DNA of 64,000 nt from Clavaria fumosa (lineage: Eukaryota > Basidiomycota > Agaricomycetes > Agaricales > Clavariaceae): positions 3,596,001 through 3,660,000 of the forward strand of contig OX637796.1 of the NCBI GenBank assembly GCA_951802425.1. Direction: 5' to 3'. The notes below the pieces were generated by a model. That model saw only the letters and a list, made by a program, of their open reading frames with translations. It ran no database searches and was not told where the DNA came from. The position numbers and the translations under genes were made by a program. Below are positions 40,585-52,885 of this stretch, one piece after another. Positions within the stretch are counted from its first letter, which is position 1. Every line of letters begins with the position of its first letter.

Positions 40585-42192
40585 ATGTATCATGCTTTCT
40601 GTCTGTTGGTTGCGCAGGTCGCACTTTTCCTCCCCTTGCTCGTTCGTAGTGCACACGCACACCTCCTGCCTCGTGCTTCCGTCTGCAATGGCCACCCACA
40701 AGTGCGCGGGCTCATCTTCTGGTCCTTGAGCAGGGCTCACCGTTCTCTTAGCTGTGCGGAAAGCTCTTTAGCAACGTCACCTACATCGGTGCACATAACT
40801 CATACACCAACGGGGTGAACAACCGTGAGTTCCCCTTGCCTTTCCGTCCGACAACCTATTAAAGGCACGGGCTCTCCCAGTGGCTGTGAACCAAGATGTC
40901 AACGGTGTGTAAATCATTTCCAATTCAGAGCGGCACAACGTCGCTTCCCTTCCTCCTACCCTGCTACAAAACACTAAAATAGCTCCACGTAGTTACGAAG
41001 CAACTCGACGATGGCATTCGCATGCTGCAGCTTCAAGTGCACAACGACGCCGGCACACTTCGCTTGTGCCATACCAAATGTGTGAGTGTGTCCTCCCCCA
41101 CTACCGCTCCTGCAGCCATGGACACTGCATCTGACTTCTCGTGTCACTAACACTCCAGGCTTTGTTCAATGGAGGGTCGTTAGAAAATTATCTCAAACTA
41201 GGTCAGCCGTAACGCCATTTGGATCGCGGTCCTTGCTGATGTGTCATTCTTCCAGTCAAGACGTGGCTAGACGCCAACCCAAATGAAGGTACGTCTGGGG
41301 TCTCGTTCATTATTGCCCAGGGAGGAATACTTTTTTTCGGTTGCTGACATCGCCACCCTTTCACTTTCAGTCCTGTCCATCTTGATCGTCAACTCGGATG
41401 GGTTCACGCCTACCGACTACGACAGGGTCTACAAGGCAGCAGGAATGGACACGTTGTCCTTTGTGCCCCCAGTTGCGGCGTTGCCCGCCTCCAACTGGCC
41501 CACCCTCGGCTCGATGATCGACTCCCAGCGGCGAGTGGTGACATTCCTCGATAACGGCGCCAATTTTGCCGTCGTGCCATACCTGATGGACGGTAAGCAA
41601 GATTTACGCATGCGCTCAGTCGTTCACCCACATTCCCATTTCCCTCGACGAATCAGAGTTCACCAACGTGTGGGAGACCGCATTCGACGTGACGGACACG
41701 TCGTTCAACTGCGATGTGAACCGGACGAAAGGCGACCCGGCGACGCAGATGTTCCTGATCAACCACTTCTTGGACACGATCCGTTTCGGGAACCCCTCGC
41801 CGGACATTGTGCGCGCGAACATCACCAACTCCGTCGACGGCGGGGACGGCGCGCTCGGGCGCCAGACTAGCCTGTGCGCGGCGCAGCACGGGAAGAACCC
41901 GACGTTTATCCTCGTCGATGTCAGTTGTTGTGCCAATGTCTATGTTGATCTCTACTCATCCTCGGCGATGCAGTTCTATGAGTTCGGTGGAGGCTCTGTG
42001 TTCCAGGTGGCGGCGACAGCCAACGGTGTGACGTACACGCCCACGGTCCCCATTGCCACCCCACAGCCCACGGGCACCTCTAGCGCCTCGGGAGCGCAGT
42101 CAATGACAGCACCGTCTTCGTCGCTGCTACTTCTAAAAACGTCACTGCTTGTGCTGTTCGGCATGACGCTCGGTGTATGGAGTGTTGTATGA
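40585..42192 (+). CDS. GPI-anchored PLC-like phosphodiesterase
   Basis: A secreted TIM-barrel protein of the PI-PLC X-domain-like family. The start ATG at 40585 gives a signal peptide (FCLLVAQVALFLPLLVRSAH). Small exons follow: LCGKLFSNVTYIGAHNSYTN (first catalytic-type His in GAHNSY), QLDDGIRMLQLQVHNDAGTL then CHTKC (second His), ALFNGGSLENYLKL, VKTWLDANPNE, VLSILIVNSDGFTPTDYDRV, WPTLGSMIDSQRRVVTFLDN, EFTNVWETAFDVTDTSFNCD and NHFLDTIRFGNPSPDIVRAN. The C-terminus is Ser/Thr-rich and ends in a hydrophobic stretch LLLLKTSLLVLFGMTLGVWS with no positive tail, typical of a GPI signal. The family is common in fungi; the substrate is unknown. At least eight introns are present, one inside 41940-41980. 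Confidence 0.88.
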
Positions 42193-42354
42193 CCAAAGGG
42201 TAGGAATCAAGGTTATGTTATTGTTTCTTGGATTAGTCAGTTGTTACACTTACAAGCTTGCAATCGTACTGCATCACTGGAGTTCTGACGTAGTACGACC
42301 AAGGCCCCCAAATTGTTTCTTCATTCTCAGCCCAAGACGCGACAGACGATAAAA

Positions 42355-43520
42355 CTACCTCTTCCTCTCCGATTTCCATTTGTAAACTCTCGGTTTCCAC
42401 GTCGCCATGTCCACCGCCTTCCTGCGCATGAGTCTCGCCGGCCTCCGCCCCTTCATCGCGTCGAGCTCATCTTCGTCCACGTCCTCGCCCTTGGCATCCC
42501 CACCATCTACCTTCTCTGCGGCGCATAGCTTCCGCCGCGCACCTTTTCCCATGAGAAGACGCTGCATCTCCAGCTCGCGCGTCGCGTAGCGCAGCTGGGT
42601 GTCACGCGTGAGACGCGCGCCCAGCTCTTTCAGGAGAGAGGTGCGGTAGCTGCGATGTTCGTGCTCCTGCTCCTGCTCCTGCGGTTGTTGTTGTGACGTG
42701 GATGGTTGGGAGTCTTTGACGGATCGCTTTGCGCGTCGTTTGGATGGTTTCTCAGACGACGGCATTTTCCAGCCTAGGTCGGTAGATCCAGCAGACACGG
42801 GTGTTGACTCTGGGGCATCTACGTCCATCCTCCCTGAGCCCTCTTGATTTTTGGCATAGCGTCGCACTGCGGCGAGGCATCAAAGGCGCCCATAAGTGAG
42901 TTTTATTGGGGCCAAAGCGTACCTTCTTCCTCGTTTTCCACGAATACGATGTGTTTTTGTGGGCTCTTTCGGACACGGCGACTTTTTGTGGAGGGAGTTG
43001 GCGAGATGAGGCCAGCTTTGGCTAATATTTCTGCTTCCTTTTCGTTTAGCGGTTCGCGCGGGTCACTGGTTGGTGTCGCCGAGGGTGCCACCAAGTCCGC
43101 AAGCGTTGTGAGACGCGTTTTAAGCCTGTCTATTTTCTGGGGAGATACAAAGTGAGCCTGCGAACAGGAGGAACTTGGAGAATTTTCGAATACCTTGAGA
43201 CCGGCGGCCCGCATGGTCCTGAGATAATTTTCGTCCTGCGTCTTCAACACTTTGACAACGTCGACGGGTAGACTAGTGTTGCCTCTGTCCTTTGAATGCA
43301 CACCGCGCCTAGTCTTTTCGTGAACCATGGAGAAGTAGAATTCATCCTTGTTCCTACTTGCTGCCTTTTGGCGTAGCAGTCGCAAATGGTCTTGTTTCCT
43401 ATGATAATCGCGGGCTCGTTGAACATAATCTTTATGTTTCTCGAGTATACCTAGACGTGCACGATGAGCCAACTGTGAACGCTCCTTATGAGCTTTTCTA
43501 TTCCGCGACGAGGTGGTCAT
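42355..43520 (-). CDS. UTP11: U3 snoRNP protein Utp11
   Basis: Utp11 is a small-subunit processome component needed for 18S rRNA processing. It starts [20 protein letters not shown] at 43520, then [40 protein letters not shown] and [20 protein letters not shown]. An intron (GTATTCG..CCCCAG) joins K to [15 protein letters not shown]; a second joins VFVENEEE to [19 protein letters not shown]. The C-terminal exon contains [20 protein letters not shown], the conserved [20 protein letters not shown] block, and ends [10 protein letters not shown] at 42355. Length (about 300) and basic composition fit the family. It is divergent from the next gene with only 101 bp between start codons. Confidence 0.92.
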
Positions 43521-43621
43521 TAAGCAGAGAGATGCTGACATAATACAAACTTTATCACCGAAACTGTTCGCCTTACAAAAAAAAAGCAGCAAAAGAAATT
43601 TGTACCCAACACTATCACCCA

Positions 43622-44896
43622 ATGAGTTTTCAGATTCTTAGACTTGGTGGACTCGCTCTCGCCGTCGGTGCACAACAACAACAACAACAGCCTCATCTCC
43701 ATCTCCCACATCACCACATCCTCCAGCCTCAACAATTCCATCAACAACACCATGTCCCTCAACAGCAATCTCCTCCTCAGGAACCCGTTCCAGTGCAGCC
43801 CCAACCTATACCGAAGCAGCCTTACGGCTCAGGCGATCATGACGATGGATATACGCTTGTATTTCCAAATATCGAAGCCTTCCATGCCTGGCGTCGACAA
43901 GAAGAGGAAACGCAAATGGTCGAATTCGTAAAAGGCGATACACATGGCAGCAAAGCCGTCCCACCCCGCTTCAAAGACCACACCAAACTCGTCTGTGCTA
44001 GGCATTCCAGGAGTGGAAGGAAAAAGTACGTCAAGAAACATCCGGAGAGAGTCAGGAAGGTCCCCAGTAGGAAGGTGCGCTTTGCCACGCCCAATTCTCC
44101 AATATCGTTGCGATCCTTTCTGATGCTAGTTTAGCTGGAAGGTCAAGGATGTTCAGCTTCCATAAGTTACAAAACGTACTTTGATAGTGACGTCGTCCGC
44201 GCTTGCTGTTAGTTCCCTCGCCTTTCCCACCTGCATGCCGCTTTATGATGGTTCCTATCGTCAGACGTGTCTCAACACTCGCACGAAGTTGGCGTCGCCA
44301 ACCTCCCTTACACTCGCAGAGGTCGCAAAGCCGCTGTCCAGATGGAGAAGGAAAAATCAAAGCGATTCCGCAGCGCTGGCGTAACGTCCAACGGCGCCCC
44401 CACCGTCGCCAACCCTGCTCCTGCTTCTCTCTCATCACCTACTAACACAACTGGGTCTGGAGGCCCCAACTATACCACCGCCGTGTCCATGCTCGCCCCC
44501 CTCCCGCCGCAGCCCCCGCAGCCTGGGCAAGCCACGCACTTCACATCTCCGCCCCCGCCTCCCCACCCCTTCGGCGCTCCGCAGTCGCCGCCGCATGACG
44601 ACAGATGGGACCGCATGTCGGTGCTGTACAACGCGATCCGCGACCATGCGCGAAGCGGGTTCGACTACCCCGGCCCAAGTGTCGCCGCGCTTGAGAGCGT
44701 GCTCATCCGGCTGTACCTCGAAAGCCCCGTTAGCGGCGTGCTGATGGGCATCAACGGTGGCGGACCGGTCTCAGTCGCTGGTTCGGCCGGGCAGCCTCAG
44801 CAGCAGCAGCCGGGCGTCGGCCCGACGCATGTCCCATCCTCTGGCAGGAACGACAACGGCGTCGATGGTATGACCAACGGTGTGGCTGGCCCTTAA
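43622..44896 (+). CDS. WRKY/GCM1-FAR1-type putative DNA-binding protein
   Basis: The N-terminus is Gln/His/Pro-rich ([20 protein letters not shown]). The ordered domain reads [58 protein letters not shown] then, across an intron starting at about 44074, [20 protein letters not shown] second intron (GTTAGTTC..CGTCAG) joins VVRAC to [20 protein letters not shown]. The Cys-Cys-His-His set (CARH, GCSAS, HSHE) fits the FAR1/WRKY-GCM1 zinc fold seen in fungal Aft-like and MULE-derived transcription factors. The C-terminal half is Pro-rich and ends [15 protein letters not shown] at 44896. A role in transcription is inferred from the fold. It shares a short upstream region with UTP11. Confidence 0.78.
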
Positions 44897-45259
44897 TATG
44901 TAGGAAAAAAAAAAAGTTGTGTCGAAAGCGTTTTCCGAGTTTTCAACAAATCTGTACATGTATTGTAATTGAACAATTGTATTATTTGATTGTAACATCA
45001 CCCTTTTTTTTTAGTGGACGTTGGGTTTGTCTTATTTATCTGGCCCATTCACCCAGTGATTCTGTGCGAATTTCCATAATTTTCGCCAATTTCATCGTAC
45101 ACGAGTGAAACAAATCATACAACAACTTAGAGAATGGTAAAACGTTGAAAGCAAGGGCTCTTTTCCGCCCAGCGGAGTCTACCCCAGGTTAACATAACAC
45201 CGACACCGCCGCCGTCGCCCAAGGCCCACACTCTGGAATGAGCCGCAAACGTCTACTCA
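44897..45259. other. Intergenic region between two converging genes
   Basis: It holds the 3' ends of the zinc-fold gene and of LSB5. Two A/T homopolymer runs (44905-44916 and 45003-45013) are the only features seen. Confidence 0.5.
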
Positions 45260-47192
45260 TCATGCGAATGGATCAGCAAACGGATCGGCCTCCTTCGGGC
45301 GCAGCGGCTGGCTGGGCGCGATGTCCTCCTCACCGTCCGAGACGGCGATGTACGACTTCCGTCCGCCACTCGGCCCCGCCGAGCTCCCGTCGCTGTAGTC
45401 ACTCAGCGACCCCCGGCCCTGCCACCACGCGTCGTCCGGGGGCTCCCCTTCGGACGTTGGCTGCAGCGGCGCCGGCAGGTGACTTATTCAACAGCCATTG
45501 TGTTCGTGAGAGAGATCAGAGGGAGAACGCAGGAGGGGGGGAAACTCACTCGTCGTCGCTGTCGTCATTGCTGCCGAACGTCAAGCCGCGCAGATCAGGA
45601 TGCACAGATACACTGGATCCCTGGCCTCGCTTGTCCCAGACGTCAATCCCCTTGTCGCCATCGTCCGCTTGTCGTTCCTGCTGCACCTCTTCATGCGAAA
45701 GGACTGGCGAGATGGCTTCTGGTGTCTCCCTAAGAGCGGAAGCGCCGTTCGGATTTAGTAGCTGTCAGGGCTAGTCAGTCAGATGCCACAGGTAACAAGA
45801 GGCGATACACTGGATCAAGCCGGAGACGGACGTTCTCATATGTAGCAATAGCCAACATGGCCCGCTCGTTAGCCTCAATGAGCGTCCCAATGAGTTCTTC
45901 GTTCTCGACAAGCTATTGGAGATAGATTTTGAGCACGAGAGCGTACATGGAGTGGAAGACGTACTTGGATATACCGGACAATGGACTTCCGACTCTGCTT
46001 CGCTTTGACTAGACAGTCTTGAACCCGCTCGTTTGTTTGCACTGAACTAGTCTCTGGATTCACGAGCTTGCCTCACTTTCAACAAGGCCGTTCAATTGAG
46101 CATTGGTAACAACTCTTACAGTAATCGCGTTCACGAGGTTATTAGCAGCCTGCGCCGCGTTTGCAATGGCGGCCAAGATTTCAGGCTTTTCCTGTGCGTT
46201 GCGTACAAGGTCAGACGTCAGTATAAATTGTAGGGAGATTACCTTGTACTGACCTTCTCAAAATTGAATTGGACGCGTTGCCTCTGCCTCTTCTTCAGTG
46301 CCTCCTTTTGTCTTTCCTCCTTCGCCGCCTTCTCTTTCCTAGCATTCTCTAGCTGTTTGTCATCCAGACCTGCTCCTAGTCCAGCGTGCTTGAGTATGTC
46401 ATCCAGTTCCTTCCCTCTGTTCCTGTACGGCCTTACTTGTCGGTACAATCTGGCGACGGTGACCATGGACGGGTCGTCGGCGAACTGGTTCTGCCACGCC
46501 TGTAGGATGTATAGCAGCTTCCGCTTGACCTTGGAATCGGTCGACGGCTCGGAAGCGAGCATCTTGAGGGCGTCGGTGAGTCGATTGTCCACAAAGGTAG
46601 CTGTAGAAAATGACGGACCCGTCTTGAGCGAGGTCAGAAACGTCCAGGGACTTACCATGGAACTTGGGTCCGCAGTTTCCAACCAACGCGTTTAGGATCT
46701 GACATGGGTAGGGCATGGTGTCGGAACCGGACAAGTAGCTTGATTCTGATGCGAAAGGAGAAACGTACGACGAGGGCTCGGTACTGCTGGCGCGCGTTCC
46801 CATGTTTGAGCTTCTTGCGAAGCGCACGAGAGGCCTCGGGTGGTCTACAACCAGAGCGCTCCATCAATGCTGTTGTGCGGTAAAGCTTGGGAGTGATATG
46901 GGCCGGAGCATACCCTGTAGACTGGAGGTTGATGGACTCGACGAGCTCCGGGATGCTTGGGCCAGATTAGCCTTCCACTCTATAGCCACCCTGTTGGTCT
47001 CATCGCGACGCACCCATCGTACGCTTCTTCTGCGACATTGGGTCCGGTCAGGATGTCGACCCAATTCGTTATTGAGCTCTGGGAGGGACAACCAGACTCA
47101 ATGCCAATTGCGAAACATCGACGGTCATCGCAAACACGTACGTGAGGTTTTTCGCGCCCGAACGCTTGGCGGGCCAGGCTCATCGCAGACAT
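45260..47192 (-). CDS. LSB5: VHS-GAT protein Lsb5
   Basis: Lsb5 binds the WASP homologue Las17 and ubiquitin, linking endocytosis to actin. It starts MSAMSLARQAFGREKPH at 47192. The VHS domain follows over several exons: SSITNWVDILTGPNVAEEAY, ELVESINLQSTG, EASRALRKKLKHGNARQQYR, LNALVGNCGPKFH, VDNRLTDALKMLASEPSTDS and ILQAWQNQFADDPSMVTVAR. A charged linker (KEERQKEALKKRQRQRVQF) leads to a GAT helical domain (PEILAAIANAAQAANNLVNA, QDCLVKAKQSRKSIVRYIQ, ENEELIGTLIEANERAMLAI). The C-terminus is acidic and ends PKEADPFADPFA, with two DPF motifs typical of adaptor or EH/AP-2 ligands. The stop is at 45260-45262. It is complete, with about nine exons. Confidence 0.88.
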
Positions 47193-47419
47193 GATGTAGT
47201 GAGTGTGGAGAGGAAAGGACTATTTTGTACAGCGTAACACGCTTCAGATTTTTTGAGGGTTTCCTAATCCATCGATGACATAAGTTCTTACCTTACTGTA
47301 CTTGCTCAAGGTTGCTGCTAAAGTTTTATATCATAATCCGAAACAGGGCTCTACTATAATACGGCATTGTAGCATGAGTCAAGTACGAAATAACTCTGGT
47401 TTCATATTCTGTCGTGTCG

Positions 47420-48848
47420 TTAGACGTAGTCAAGAAGATTAGCTTGAGGGGTAACAACCATGCTCACCATTTTGCAAAGCCGAGCTATCAAGCCAGAGAG
47501 CTGTATCAGAGTTCCAACACCTTCCAAGATACGCATGTGCGTGAACCCAATTTCCTGGAGGCAAAAGCATGAAGAACGGGCTAAAGTACCTGCAGTGCAC
47601 GATTGCCTACCTTGATGTACTCCAGTTTCGTATACTCTGGTAACCTGCGAATATCAATCAACTGGGGTAGTAGAAGCGATTGAGGCACGACCAAGCCACT
47701 TACTCGTCAAAAATTTTGACGACCCGGAAAATGGTAACTACAATGTCCACCGCACTGTATCCCTGCCCCCATAGCTCGTTCAATTTCTCCATTGCACTAT
47801 CAATGTCGCCCTTCAAGCACGCTCGGATAATAGCCTGTACGATTATTGGATGCGGCTGATCACAGACTTTGAAGACATTCTCGCCAGAGACAAAGCCAAA
47901 TCCGGAGTGCGTTGATTGCAAATTGTTGATGGCTTGACGCATGTCGCCTTCAGACGTGAAGATCAACGCAGTCAAGCCATCGTCATTGTATTGGACCTGT
48001 TCTCGCGTTGAGCAAACACGTATCACATGACACAGAGAAGAGGATGCTTCGCCGCACTTTCTCCATTTCGCATATTTCCAGCAACCTCTTCAGAATTTCC
48101 TGGTCTCTCAATTTTCCGTACCGCAATATTGCGCAGCGACTTTGAATGGGCTCGATGATTTTTGTGCTCATGTTGCACGCTAGGCAGAATCGAGTCGTGT
48201 TGGAGAAGATTTCCATGGTTCGCCTAAGGGCTTGTTGGGCGCCTGCGGTCATGCTTCCGTAGATGAGACGTGGTGGGGAGAGAGAGATATCTGCCAATAC
48301 ATGCCTGTCGGCCTCATCTAGAATCACTATTTTGTGCCGTCCAGGAGGGAGGGTGACCTTTTTTTGCGCGAAGGCCTTGATTTTGTTTCGCACAACGTCG
48401 ATACCACTAGCCTCCTTTCTTTCAACGTCAATGGCAAGCGCCTCTGAAGCAATGCACTCACCGGTCGTCAGATGCATTCAACTCCAAGACTCCCTCTTTA
48501 TACGCGTCCCCAAGTAATTGATGCGCGAGGCAATGTATGCTTGTAGTCTTTCCAATCCCTGGCAACCCCTGAGACAAATGTCACAACTGCATCTAGACTA
48601 GCAGGGGAAAAAAGCGCACAGAAATAATTAGATGCGGACAGTTGCCATCTTTTGCTATGACTTTGAGCCTTTCAATTGTCTCGACGTTGCCGACGACGTC
48701 GTCAAGAATATGCGGTCTGTACTTCTCGACCCTGCGAAGTGTCAGTGCAAAAGAAGCCAAAAGTGCGACACGCATACCATGGTAGCTCGTAGAGGCTATC
48801 CGCGGTGCCATTAGCTGGCGCCTTGCCTTTAGCAGAAGAGGAGGACAT
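47420..48848 (-). CDS. RFC4: Replication factor C subunit Rfc4 (human RFC2)
   Basis: A clamp-loader AAA+ ATPase subunit that places PCNA at primer ends. It starts [20 protein letters not shown] at 48848. Exons give [40 protein letters not shown] (Walker A), [39 protein letters not shown] (Walker B), [37 protein letters not shown] (sensor/SRC motif), [20 protein letters not shown], then the collar domain to RLCKM. The stop near 47420 assumes read-through of [15 protein letters not shown]. One intron (48254-48304) has a GC donor. SRC and collar sequence identify it as Rfc4/human RFC2 rather than Rfc2/3/5. Confidence 0.92.
48254..48304 (-). other. GC-AG intron in RFC4
   Basis: Read on the minus strand, GCCGACAG is followed by GCATGT and the acceptor is TACGGAAG. 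The splice creates [12 protein letters not shown], the invariant RFC sequence; no GT donor in the right phase is available. Confidence 0.75.
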
Positions 48849-48904
48849 GGTGGCCGCGCGAGAAACTTGCGCGTGACAAGGTTGTGACAGACCGTGTCGA
48901 GCCC
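48849..48904. promoter_or_regulatory. 56 bp between divergent start codons of RFC4 and seryl-tRNA synthetase
   Basis: Only 56 bp separate the two ATG codons, so the two transcripts either start inside this gap or their 5' ends overlap. No TATA box is visible. Confidence 0.6.
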
Positions 48905-50520
48905 ATGCTGTTGTCGACGTGCACGCGGTACTCTACTGTCATCGCTCGTCGGGCACTCGCAGGTGAGGGGCCCCTCAACCTTACAACCGAAGCCCAGAAT
49001 AATGACGGATAACAAGCGCCTGTGAGACGCCGTGCAACTTCTCACCAGACGTCCTCAGTCCTTTTGAAGCCTCGTCTAAACTATCGCGACATCGCTGACA
49101 ATGTGGCACAGAAAACCCAGAATGTCCTCAACCGCAAGGTGCCTCTACCTCCCGGAGCGGTACAAGATATCGTGACGCTGTGGAAGGAATACAAAGACAT
49201 CAGTCTTAGACTAAATGCGAAACGGAACGAACGGGCTATCGTGGGAGAGAAGATCAGGCAGATTTCAAGCTCCAGTACAGTCGCACGGGAGAGGGGGGAA
49301 GCGATCCAGTACGCCAGGCGAATTAAAGAAGAAGTTGCTGACCTGGAAACTCTGCTAGCTGGAGTCGAGGACCGATTGCTCGGACTCGCGCTAGCCCTCC
49401 CCAACGATACACACCCCTCATCCCCAGTTGGACCTGAGACTGCAGCGACTACTTTGTCTACGCATGGCCCACCTCCAATACCCGCGTCTCTGGAGCGCGA
49501 TCATCTCAGAATCTGCCGCGCTCTGGACATTGTCGACCTCGAAGCTGCTGCCATCGCTACAGGGTCCTCATGGTACTATCTCAAACGCGAAGGAGCGCTC
49601 CTAGAAATTGCATTGACCAACTACGCTCTTTCCGTGGCCATTCAACACGGGTTCATGCCCGTCATCACTCCTGACGTGGTTCGTGCTGATGTAGCCGCCC
49701 GCTGCGGTTTCCATCCCCGCGATCACCCTGATTCGCCTGTTTCACAAATGTACCATATCACGTCGAAAATATTCCCGTCAGATTCAACTACACACCCAGA
49801 ACTCGTACTGGCGGGTACTGCAGAGATTCCTCTTGCTGCTCTCTTCGCCAACAAGATACTGTCTCCGGAAACTCTCCCTTTAAAAGTTGTTGGTTTGGGA
49901 CGAGCATTCCGTGCTGAAGCAGGGGCAAGGGGAGCAGACACAAGAGGTCTGTACAGAGTGCATCAGTTTACCAAAGTGGAGCTTTTTGCTGTTACTCGGG
50001 AAGAAGAAAGCCAAGAGATGATGGATGAGATCCGAAAGGTGCAGGTGCAGCTGTTCGAGGGGCTAAGAATACCCTTCAGGTTTGCCTTTTACTTAGCCAT
50101 CTAGTAACAATCCTCAAATATGTGATCAGGGTCTTGGACATGCCGACAGAAGAGCTTGGTGCAAGCGCATATCGAAAATATGACATGGAAGCATGGATGC
50201 CAGGAAGAGCTAAGTGGGGCGAGATTTCATCGACGTCGAATTGCACAGATTATCAATCTCGTCGCCTACACATTCGTTATCGTCACCACTCGTCCGCTCC
50301 TAGCTCTATTTCCTCCACGACCAACTCTAGCACAAGCTCGATGGGCTTTGCGCACACACTGAATGGGACAGCAGCGGCGATTCCGCGCCTAATCGTCGCA
50401 CTCCTCGAGAACGGGGCTCGATTGGATGCGAACGGGAGCGTGATTGGTCTTGAATTGCCAGCGACTCTCCGAGCCTTCTGGCTCGGTGGCAGGGATATTA
50501 TACAATGGATTGAGTCATGA
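48905..50520 (+). CDS. Seryl-tRNA synthetase, probably mitochondrial
   Basis: It charges tRNA-Ser. The best model starts at ATG 48905, giving MLLSTCTRYSTVIARRALA, an arginine-rich targeting-like leader. An intron with acceptor at GTCCTCAG (ending near 49053) joins to VLLKPRLNYRDIADNVAQKT; no ATG is available in the main frame after the upstream stop. The N-terminal coiled arm follows (LRLNAKRNERAIVGEKIRQI, EEVADLETLLAGVEDRLLGL), then the catalytic core: FMPVITPDVVRADVAARCGF, LVLAGTAEIPLAALFANKIL (motif with the serine-site TAE), VVGLGRAFRAEAGARGADTR (motif 2) and, after an intron at about 50081-50129, AYRKYDMEAWMPGRAKWGEI, SSTSNCTDYQSRRLHIRY and LNGTAAAIPRLIVALLENGA (motif 3). It ends IIQWIES at 50520 and is complete. 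Confidence 0.9.
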
Positions 50521-50568
50521 TATGGAGAGTGCATAGTGCGGTCAATAAATGATATCCACTTTGAACCA

Positions 50569-52885
50569 CTACCAGTCCACGAGAAAAGCAGGCAAATCAG
50601 GCACCGACCACATTGATGGGGTTGAGGCAGTCATGGCTCCAAAGATTTCAAAATCATCTACCTCGTCCTTCCAGTGGCAATAATCGACACCTAACGTCGG
50701 GGAAATCTGATGACTAGAGCGGGGGTCATTATCAAGCTCACGTTGCCGTCTGAGGGGGCTTACGATTGCGCGCAGTGGAAAAAGATTGCGACCTCTGACT
50801 CCCTATCGATTCGGCAATGGGTGCAGATCCATGTGTGATGATTCCGGGGGGATAATGTGGAGCCACAAGATAGGAAGAATTCATCCAACAGGGGTGAAGT
50901 CTCGGCCTCTGGCATGTGCCTCCACATGCGGGATGGTTCCATTTCTAGATGACATTTTAGGGAATGATCTACCTGAAAGAGCATAGCATAAGCAAAGTCG
51001 AGGCATGCTTAAACAGATAATCACCGCCTCGCCCCAAGTACCCAGAAAGCTACAGAGCTTGCATCCTAAGGTCGGACCGAACAAATCCATCCGCGTAGAA
51101 GTAACTCGGAAAGGATCCATTCCACATGCCTCGATAACGCCCCGTGCACGCCGGGTGCCTTGTTCCACACCCAAGAATTCGACAGAAAACGGGCAACGAT
51201 CAAATACTTGGTTCGCGAGTGCTTCGTACGTTTCGATCTTGGTCCATTGGTTGTTGGGGTTCCGGTATACGAAGCACGAGTGTGACCAAACGTCGGGATA
51301 TCGGAAGCCTATCTCGCGGCATCGCAAACATTCGAAGACGGCAGTAGCGAGGTGGAGAGGGTCGACGTCGGTACCAACGAATTCAAGAAACAAACGCAGC
51401 TGCTCGGATACATGTCCCAACATATGCTGCGTCCAGTTCGCTATCAAGTCTGGGAGTAATGGCGTAAGCTGTTCTGCGAGGCGTTCCTCCTCAATCTCCA
51501 CGAAAGGTGAGACGTCCACAATATCGCGAATACACTTGTGGGTGGATAAATCAACTGCATGCGGCCGCAACGGGAGAGTAGAATCTTGGACAGAGGTTTC
51601 AATGAGTTGCTGCAGGAATTGAAGTCGCTTGCGCAAAGTCGGGGTCCTAAGACGACTGGATCTACTCGTCTCTAGGTATCCGATCAGTTCAGGACTTATC
51701 CTTTGCCAGACTGAAGAAGAAATGATCATTGAGCTGGGCAAGAAAACGCAGAAAAGACCGACGTACTTCGATCTGTTAGTTCCTGTGGCCGCTTAACGAG
51801 TTTATGTCCCGAAAAACGCCACCCGAGTATTTTGATCTCTTCTGCCCAACCCAACGCTTCGAAGCGGGCCGTGATCCTTCAAAGCGTCAATGCATTTGAG
51901 GATTTAAATTGAAGCCTGAGAAAATCGTACGCTCGTACTCTCCTTTCCCTCAAAACGACGAGATCTGCTTGACGCAGGCGTTTCAAATTCTCGAGCTGCT
52001 CCTCGCAGAGCTTAGCGTGCTACGCCAGTGTAAGGAAACCATTCTCAATAAACGCATTCGCATTATCACAGCATGCATACCTTAAGGACCTCCGAGCATA
52101 AAGCCCTCTGATTTGCCATGATTTGCTCCTTCTCTTCCTCCGTTTCTGCGGCTTCTAGCATTGCAGTGTACTTGGCAATGTCAGCCTTGTGATAAACAAA
52201 TCTGAGACCTCTCAGAGGCCCTGAACTGACGATCAGATGCTGTCATTGATGCATTACTATACTGCTGTACAAACCTCTGCACATATCCGGTATTCCAGGT
52301 AAATCCCTATGGTATTTGCAGGCATCTGACAGCCTGACGAATGGAGATGATAAGACGTCTAGGTACATTGCTGCACGGCGGACTCACATTTCTTCCTTGC
52401 AGGTCTTGCAGTATCGGACACGAAATTCCCACAGCACTTTCCTCACACCCGGCACAAGACAACGCTGAATTGCAAATGTCTGTGTCAACGGAACAAAGGG
52501 AAAAACTGAACAACGCACGTGGCAATGCGTATCAAACCACAAATTGGCGTACTGAGGTTCGTCCATGCTAGGAGGGCAGGCTGGGATCCCCATTAACTGT
52601 CGAGCCTGTCTCCAAAGGAAGCCGCTCGAGCGATGCATGAGCAAGCTCCGAAGAGCTTTCGTGGCCCGGGAAAGATTCAAAAGGTCGGAGGGTTGGAGGT
52701 GTTGAAAGACCTGTGACGCTCAATCTACGTAACTCTGCTAGCTAAGAAGCGAAAATACCTGGTAGAGGATATCCACAGGCATTTCGGGCAATTGGTCTAG
52801 AGAAGCCTTGCGCAGTCGCACTGACATGACGCGCTTTTTGGGTGCGATGCCTTGTCCAGCCCCAGAACGTCCTCGACGCGCCATG
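50569..52885 (-). CDS. F-box protein (agaric family)
   Basis: It starts MARRGRSGAGQGIAPKKRVM at 52885. After an intron the F-box reads LPEMPVDILYQ/VFQHLQPSDLLNLSRATK and LRSLLMHRSSGFLWRQARQL, the part that binds Skp1. A Cys/His segment follows (NLWFDTHCH, VLWEFRVRYCKTCKEE), then helical linkers (HKADIAKYTAMLEAAETEEE, LCEEQLENLKRLRQADLVVL) and a long exon with LRKRLQFLQQLIETSVQDST, LPDLIANWTQHMLGHVSEQL and TAVFECLRCREIGFRYPDVW. The last exons give SLKCHLEMEPSRMWRHMPEA and YCHWKDEVDDFEIFGAMTAS, with the stop at 50569-50571. It is a predicted substrate adaptor of an SCF ubiquitin ligase; its substrate is unknown. The reading phase at the Cys/His exon (about 52440-52560) is uncertain. Confidence 0.78.

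Noticed and set aside
49022..50104. Seryl-tRNA synthetase starting at GTG 49022
   Set aside because: GTG starts are not expected for a nuclear fungal gene; splicing from ATG 48905 gives a better targeting leader.
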